A DNA stretch of 64,000 nucleotides from Alentia gelatinosa (taxonomy: Eukaryota > Annelida > Polychaeta > Phyllodocida > Polynoidae): contig OX465583.1 in the NCBI GenBank assembly GCA_950022655.1, forward strand, positions 69,079,152 to 69,143,151, written 5' to 3'. The first letter of the stretch is position 1. Every line of letters begins with the position of its first letter. This document shows, piece after piece, positions 59,182 to 64,000 of this stretch. The notes below the pieces were generated by a model that saw nothing but the letters and a program-made list of their open reading frames with translations, had not been told where the DNA came from and ran no database searches. Both the position numbers and the translations under genes were made by a program.

Positions 59182-59580
59182 TTTATCCTACCCCTAATAA
59201 AAAACGCCATATGTTTAACACTGACTCAATGTATTTGACAGAGCGTTGAATAAAGTGTTATTTATGCACCGAGGTGAATAAAAAAACGGACCAATCAGGG
59301 ACGCGATAACGAAAGTAGATCCAGCAGCATTGATAAATGTGGCCATCCTCCGATGAGTGTCAACACGCTACTAACATGGATAATTACAAAGTTTTCTCTG
59401 TATATCGGTGAGATGGGGTAGGATAAATACGAAACCGAACTCGAGTTAGCCTTCTCAATGTGTATACCACTCTGGTCAGGTCTGCTACTCACTATACTCG
59501 GCTAACGCCTCGTGTAGTAATACACGACCTGCCCATCGTGGCATAAACATTGACAAGGCTAACTCTCGTTTGGTTTCTAC
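59182..59580. mobile_element. Module-plus-hairpin element, type D5
   Basis: TTTATCCTACCCCTAATAAA to GGGGTAGGATAAATACGAAA, then arms ACTCGAGTTAGCCTTCTCAA and TTGACAAGGCTAACTCTCGT around the apex CTCGGCTAACGCCTCG. The arms are unrelated to types C and D, but the apex is almost the same. Confidence 0.82.
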
Positions 59581-59886
59581 TCATTATTCTGATTGTGATT
59601 AATCATTTAATGAATGTTCATATCAAAGACTTGAGCAAGTCTAGCTTTGCACAAGCGCACACGGTAAGTAGGGAAATAAACAAAGCTGCCACCTGGTGGT
59701 CAGAGTCACCAGCGCTAAGGTCAACTCGGTATCACGTGACTGGTATTTCACCGAGAAGGTTTCTATTCTACCTTCATATATAAGTACTCGGTAAAATACT
59801 CGGTAAAATGTTACGACGTCCGAGCGGGCTTCAAGTTGTCTGGTAGTTATGCTGATATCTATCCCGGCGTTAACAATAGACGAATT

Positions 59887-60005
59887 GGCCCCGTTAAATA
59901 ATCTAGGAAAAAGACAACTGTCCATACCTTTATACAAGGGTTATCGTTTGATAATATTTAAGTTTGTTTGCTAAGACAGTATCAGACATCCATAAGGTCG
60001 TCCAC
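59887..60005. mobile_element. MITE family H, partial copy 6 (inverted)
   Basis: GGCCCCGTTAAATAATCTAG then ACAAGGGTTATCGTTTGATA. The far end is lost. Confidence 0.7.
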
Positions 60006-60158
60006 AAGTGTCGAGTAAAGTTGGCGCCAATCACAACTGCCAATCACAACAGGATCTCAAAGAATGTTGGTACGTTTTCATATACCACCATACTAGGGCA
60101 AAATTCAAACATGTTTGAAAGTTATCGCATTGGATTTCGGGCTATGCAAACGTGCAAT

Positions 60159-60668
60159 TAAGGGGGGCGTCCACCAACCCTGACAAGGCTACGACAATGG
60201 CCTTCCGACAAGGTCCACGACAGGCCTACGATTGGAAAGTGTGTCATAGCCTTGTCGTGGTTGGTGGACCCTAGTTCCCAACAAGAGTCTACGACAAGGC
60301 CACGACAGGCTGCGACTGGAAGCTTGTCGGGGGCCTGTCAGGGTCTTCCGACAAGGCTATGACAATATCGAACATGTTCGATTTTTGCTACGACTGGACC
60401 TTTATCGTGGAGTGTTGTGGTTTCCTCGATATCACTGTCGTAGTGTGTCGGAACCATGGGCGCCTTTTTTATGGCAACCAGCAACGTCTACAACATGCCC
60501 CAACACCACTGTCCCGACACTGCTCTTCTCACGACAAGGCTGCGACAAGGCGCCGATAGGAACTTTCTTGTCTGCTCTTCTCACGACAAGGCTGCGACAA
60601 GGCGCCGATAGGAACTTTCTTGTCTGCTCTTGTCATAGCCTTGTCGTGGTTGGTGGATGCCCCCTTTT
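60159..60668. mobile_element. MITE family F, copy 2
   Basis: Left end GGGGGGCGTCCACCAACCCT, right end GGTTGGTGGATGCCCCCTTT. The interior alternates GACAAGGCTACGACA and its complement. It includes a direct 51-bp duplication near 60530-60635 (TTCTCACGACAAGGCTGCGA twice). Confidence 0.85.
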
Positions 60669-60944
60669 AGTGGACAACAAACTGTACCCTCTATAAGGGG
60701 TGGTACCAGAATCTCAGGGATGGAAATCACAAGGTGTGATCCACTTGGTGATTCCGGATGGAGGGGCCGGTTATTACAGGGAAAGGAATAGCAAACACAG
60801 ATTGGGTTACGGACTTGATTTAAATAAGTTAAGATAAGTGTAAGGCAAGGGTATTTATTCTCATACGAATAGTATAGAGGATTAGAAAGTTATGATAGGT
60901 GTAAGGTATGGGTAGCTATACTCTAACAAAAACTATAGAGGAAA

Positions 60945-61230
60945 CCTATGAAAGTTTAGGCTCAGAGCTTGTATCACATCGCTAGGTAATCGCTATGTAA
61001 TTCACAAGGCGAAGCTGCGTGAATTACATCGTGATTCAAACGAGATGGGGTCGAGCTCTGACCCAAACTTGAATAGGTTTCTGAATTCATCTCACCCTTT
61101 ACATTGACTAATGGGCTAACATTTGTGACATAATTCCCCATTGGTTATTTTTCCTAAATATCTCATGGGCGTTGAATACGAGTTCCCAATGTTAAGACTA
61201 TGGACGAAAAATGCCAGGGGTGAGATAAAT
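60945..61230. mobile_element. Module-plus-hairpin element, type D6 (inverted)
   Basis: The hairpin comes first (AAACCTATGAAAGTTTAGGC against GACCCAAACTTGAATAGGTTT, apex ACAAGGCGAAGCTGCGTGAA), then the module TTCATCTCACCCTTTACATT to CCAGGGGTGAGATAAAT. Same arm type as 4108-4392. Confidence 0.82.
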
Positions 61231-61233
61231 CTT

Positions 61234-61289
<56 letters not shown>

Positions 61290-61293
61290 TATG
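61231..61293. repeat. (TA)n microsatellite
   Basis: TA repeats with AAA breaks, beginning exactly at the end of the type D6 element. Confidence 0.95.
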
Positions 61294-61680
61294 TTTGTGT
61301 GTTTAGTCATTAGACTCTCCCTTATATATCATGCAAACAATGGCAGAGATAGTTGCCAGGATATTTGGCGTTCATAATTAAAACAGGATATTACATCCCA
61401 TAACGATATAGCAGCGCCCTCTCACCGGAAATAGAGCGCGGTCTTTGGCGCCCCTGGCGGTGATGGATTAGAGCATGCGCAGTGTTTACCCCGCGTAAAC
61501 GGCTCGACTGACGTTAGCCACACGTCATAAGGCCGTACGGCCGTCTGTATGGACCCCGTGTCATATACGGGACGGGGTCACGTGATAGTCGCTGACCTGT
61601 CTGTCCCGTGTTGGCAAACCAACGTGATTGATCACTGTCGGTGGGATTTCTCGGTGGGAGAAGAGGACCAGGCCGGAGCA

Positions 61681-62445
61681 TAAAGCCGGGCACCCAGTGA
61701 TTCTGAAAACACTCTGATACAACTATGATAAGGCCGGGCACACACTGATTTTGAAAACACTGCGATACAACTATGATAAGGCCGGGCACCCACTGCTTCT
61801 GATACACTGTGACATGACTACGATAAAGCCAGGCACCCACTGCTCCCAAACAGTACAATACAACTACAATAAGGCTGGGCACCCACTGCTTCTGAAACAC
61901 TGTGACATGACTACGATAAAGCCAGGCACCCACTGCTCCCAAACAGTACAATACAACTACAATAAGGCTGGGCACCCACTGCAACTGAAAACACCGCGAT
62001 ACAACTATGATAAGGCCAGGCACCCACTGCTTCTGATACACTGTGACATGACTACGATAAAGCCGGGCACCCACTGCTCCCAAACAGTGCAATACAACTA
62101 CAATAAGGCTGGGCACCCACTGCTTCTGAAACACTGTGATACAACTATGATAAGGTGGGACACCCATTGATTTTGAAAACACTGTGACGTGACTATGATA
62201 AGGCCGGGTGCCCACTGCTTCTGAAACACTGTGATACAACTATGATAAGCCCAGGCACCCACTGATTTTGAAAACACTGTGACGTGACTATGATAAGGCC
62301 AGGCACCCACTGTTTACCATATAAGGCTGGGCACCCTCTGCTTCCCAAACAGTCTGACACAACTAGGATAAGACTGGGCACCAAGTGCTTCTGAAACGCT
62401 GCGACACAACTATGATAAGGCCAGGCACACACTACTTCTGATAAC
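61681..62445. repeat. 46-48-bp minisatellite, about 16 units
   Basis: Unit AAGGCCGGGCACCCACTGCT plus TCTGAAACACTGTGAYACAACTATGAT, spacing 46-48 bp. Higher-order units of about 94 bp are visible (CTCCCAAACAGTACAATACA recurs). Shares ACTACGATAAGGC with families F and G. Confidence 0.93.
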
Positions 62446-62756
62446 AAGTATCTTTCTTTATTGGAACCAATTCATATTACAGTCTCATTTTGGATATCAA
62501 ATGTTGTTACATCAAATATTGTATTTGGCCCAATTATAGGGGCAGTAGCCTCAATTGCAGCGCAATTGATATTCTTGGTATTGCCGAACAGTCAATTTAT
62601 TGTGCAGTATAACAAGAGTTGTATAATTACTTCAAGCCATACTGGATATTAAACAATAAATAGCATAAGTAGTTCTTGGTTTAACCATAACCACATAAGC
62701 ATCAAGTGTCCTATTAACTGTAACTTTTCAATAGAAATACATACAGATCTTATGTA

Positions 62757-62940
62757 GTGGGAGCCTGGCTTAATGTTACCACAACCATGTCAGAGTGTGT
62801 CGGAGTGTGTCGTAAAATGCATCAGAATATCGAGTCTACCGTTGAGAGAAATCCATTCATTCCAACAGAAAACGTGATTTTGTGTCAGGGGCATATCGGA
62901 ACGCTTGTCATAGTGTGTCAAAATCGTAGTGGGAGCCCGT
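62757..62940. mobile_element. MITE family G, copy
   Basis: GTGGGAGCCTGGCTTAATGT to TCGTAGTGGGAGCCCG. Interior GTGTGTCGGAGTGTGTCGTA and AACGTGATTTTGTGTCAGG. Confidence 0.6.
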
Positions 62941-63403
62941 TAAAGGCATACCAGACAATTTGGCCTGAAAATTAAAACCTCATTCTCCTGATAACTGAAT
63001 ATGAAGAGCTCAAAGTATCGTAGAAGATACATCTATGCTAGTTTTTGACTCAGAGATCAATATTATGATAATATTATTTAAGAATATATGGAAATTCTAA
63101 AATATTGTTTTTCACCTAGAAAAAATCTTTTTCTTTAAACTTTCACAGAATATAGTACATGTATTGTATTCAAGTTCCCTTATCTTTCAAACAATTTTTC
63201 AGAAAAAAACAACAACAACAGAACAAAAGAGTTTTCAGTTCATTTCCTATGTAAACCTATTTGTATAGTATAAACTAGACAAAACGTTTAATTTACTCAT
63301 TTAGAATTAGAATGAATCCCAAGAAACCAGTTTTTGACTGATAACTGACATTATTTAAAAAATCACCAGATGGCGAAACCATGAATTGTAGAATATGCCT
63401 TTA
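62941..63403. mobile_element. MITE family J, shorter copy
   Basis: TTAAAGGCATACCAGACAAT to TTGTAGAATATGCCTTTAA, 463 bp, internally deleted relative to 55734-56918. Confidence 0.72.
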
Positions 63404-63590
63404 AGCGACCTCGGCGGGAGATCTAGCCAATCTCCAGCCTCTGTCACCCTGTGAAGGCAGCCGGGACCGGGATTCTGCACAGAGAAGCGCCGCGTCACGT
63501 CTGAAGGCAGTGCGATACACACGACCACCATCACTCACACTGCCTCAGACCGGGCTGAATAGAGATACTGCATACATGCGGGGGAATTAC

Positions 63591-63627
63591 CTGAGATTAG
63601 CAAAGATATCTGTAATGCTGACTTCAT
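63591..63627 (-). CDS. Candidate exon 1 (start and signal peptide) of the receptor gene
   Basis: A short open segment MKSALQISLLIS ends in G followed by a GTAATT donor. The phase is right: its last base plus the first two bases of exon 2 gives Gly, reading [10 protein letters not shown]. The hydrophobic core is only about nine residues, weak for a signal peptide, and the intron would be 29 kb. Against it, a promoter-like island on the plus strand at 55.3 kb would lie inside that intron. I kept it because no better phase-compatible start was found by eye between 34.3 and 64 kb; the true exon 1 may lie outside the window. Confidence 0.2.
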
Positions 63628-64000
63628 AGGAACTGACAGACTTTTTATTTCCCTTCTATTGACGGCTACATTGCAGGGACGGGGGTTTGGCATGTGGGGG
63701 AGGTAGAGAAGTGGCAGTTATCACACTTAAAGAACTGCCTGATGGAGGTATTGGAAGGTGATGCATCATATGTAGCTACTGCTATCTATGTAATATTTCA
63801 TGGCTCACGAGAAAATCATTTTTGCCAACTACTACATAACAAGGAATTTGGGCAAATTCCTGAAGATACATAATTAAATTTACTATATACCCATGCCGTA
63901 TATATACTGTAAATACGTACCGTTTCGACACATGACGTAGAAATACCATACGGAACACTGTTCCGTACACGTCATTTGAAATATTGGTTAGAATATTAGT

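Noticed and set aside
61514..62447. Long ORFs on both strands across the 47-bp minisatellite
   Set aside because: Units vary between 46 and 48 bp and frames drift; no family resemblance.
62461..62652. Hydrophobic plus ORF of 63 codons resembling a membrane protein
   Set aside because: Short, AT-rich, with no conserved motif, and lies between two repeat families.

Overview
The window is animal nuclear DNA, AT-rich and crowded with repeats. Its one clearly recognisable gene is a nicotinic acetylcholine receptor alpha subunit of the alpha7 type, on the minus strand from 34327 down to the stop codon at 8118. Introns with GT-AG borders, a V-type tRNA-derived SINE, many miniature inverted-repeat elements (MITEs), minisatellites and a LINE 3' end point to an invertebrate metazoan. 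A mollusc or other lophotrochozoan is my best guess, with amphioxus as an alternative; the species cannot be settled from this sequence alone.

Receptor gene, in transcript order (minus strand): exon 2 (34188-34327), two alternative copies of exon 3 (31889-31933 and 31737-31781), exon 4 (23005-23114), a fused exon 5/6 (21404-21657), two alternative copies of exon 7 (18962-19156 and 18683-18877), exon 8 (16265-16351), exon 9 (12483-12592) and exon 10 with the stop (8118-8570). The lengths 140, 45, 110, 195, 87 and 110 bp match the vertebrate CHRNA7 exon plan. Only the 5/6 fusion and the duplicated cassettes differ. The signal-peptide exon is not established; a weak candidate lies at 63591-63627. 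Choosing one copy at each duplicated site gives four receptors that differ near ligand-binding loop D and in TM1 and the start of TM2. This combinatorial cassette system is the main biological finding.

Region 1-8000 is downstream of the gene: a piggyBac-type MITE carrying a 33-bp palindromic minisatellite, a SINE, nested MITEs and a perfect 20-bp hairpin. Region 8-34 kb is the gene body; its introns hold a 570-bp GC-rich minisatellite just upstream of the exon 7 pair, an 11 x 82-bp array, decamer repeats, and MITEs that press right up against splice sites. Region 34-64 kb would be intron 1 if the exon 1 candidate is right, otherwise intergenic. It is filled with MITEs, minisatellites (20, 45, about 47, 58 and about 500 bp units), a LINE fragment and a GC-rich promoter-like island near 55.3 kb.

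Among the repeats, one superfamily stands out. A module bounded by TTATCTCACCCC and its complement is followed by a 130-170-bp hairpin. The module is shared between copies, but the hairpin arms belong to at least five unrelated sequence types, each still self-complementary. Coordinates of repeat ends were read by eye and are good to a few bases unless a target duplication is named.
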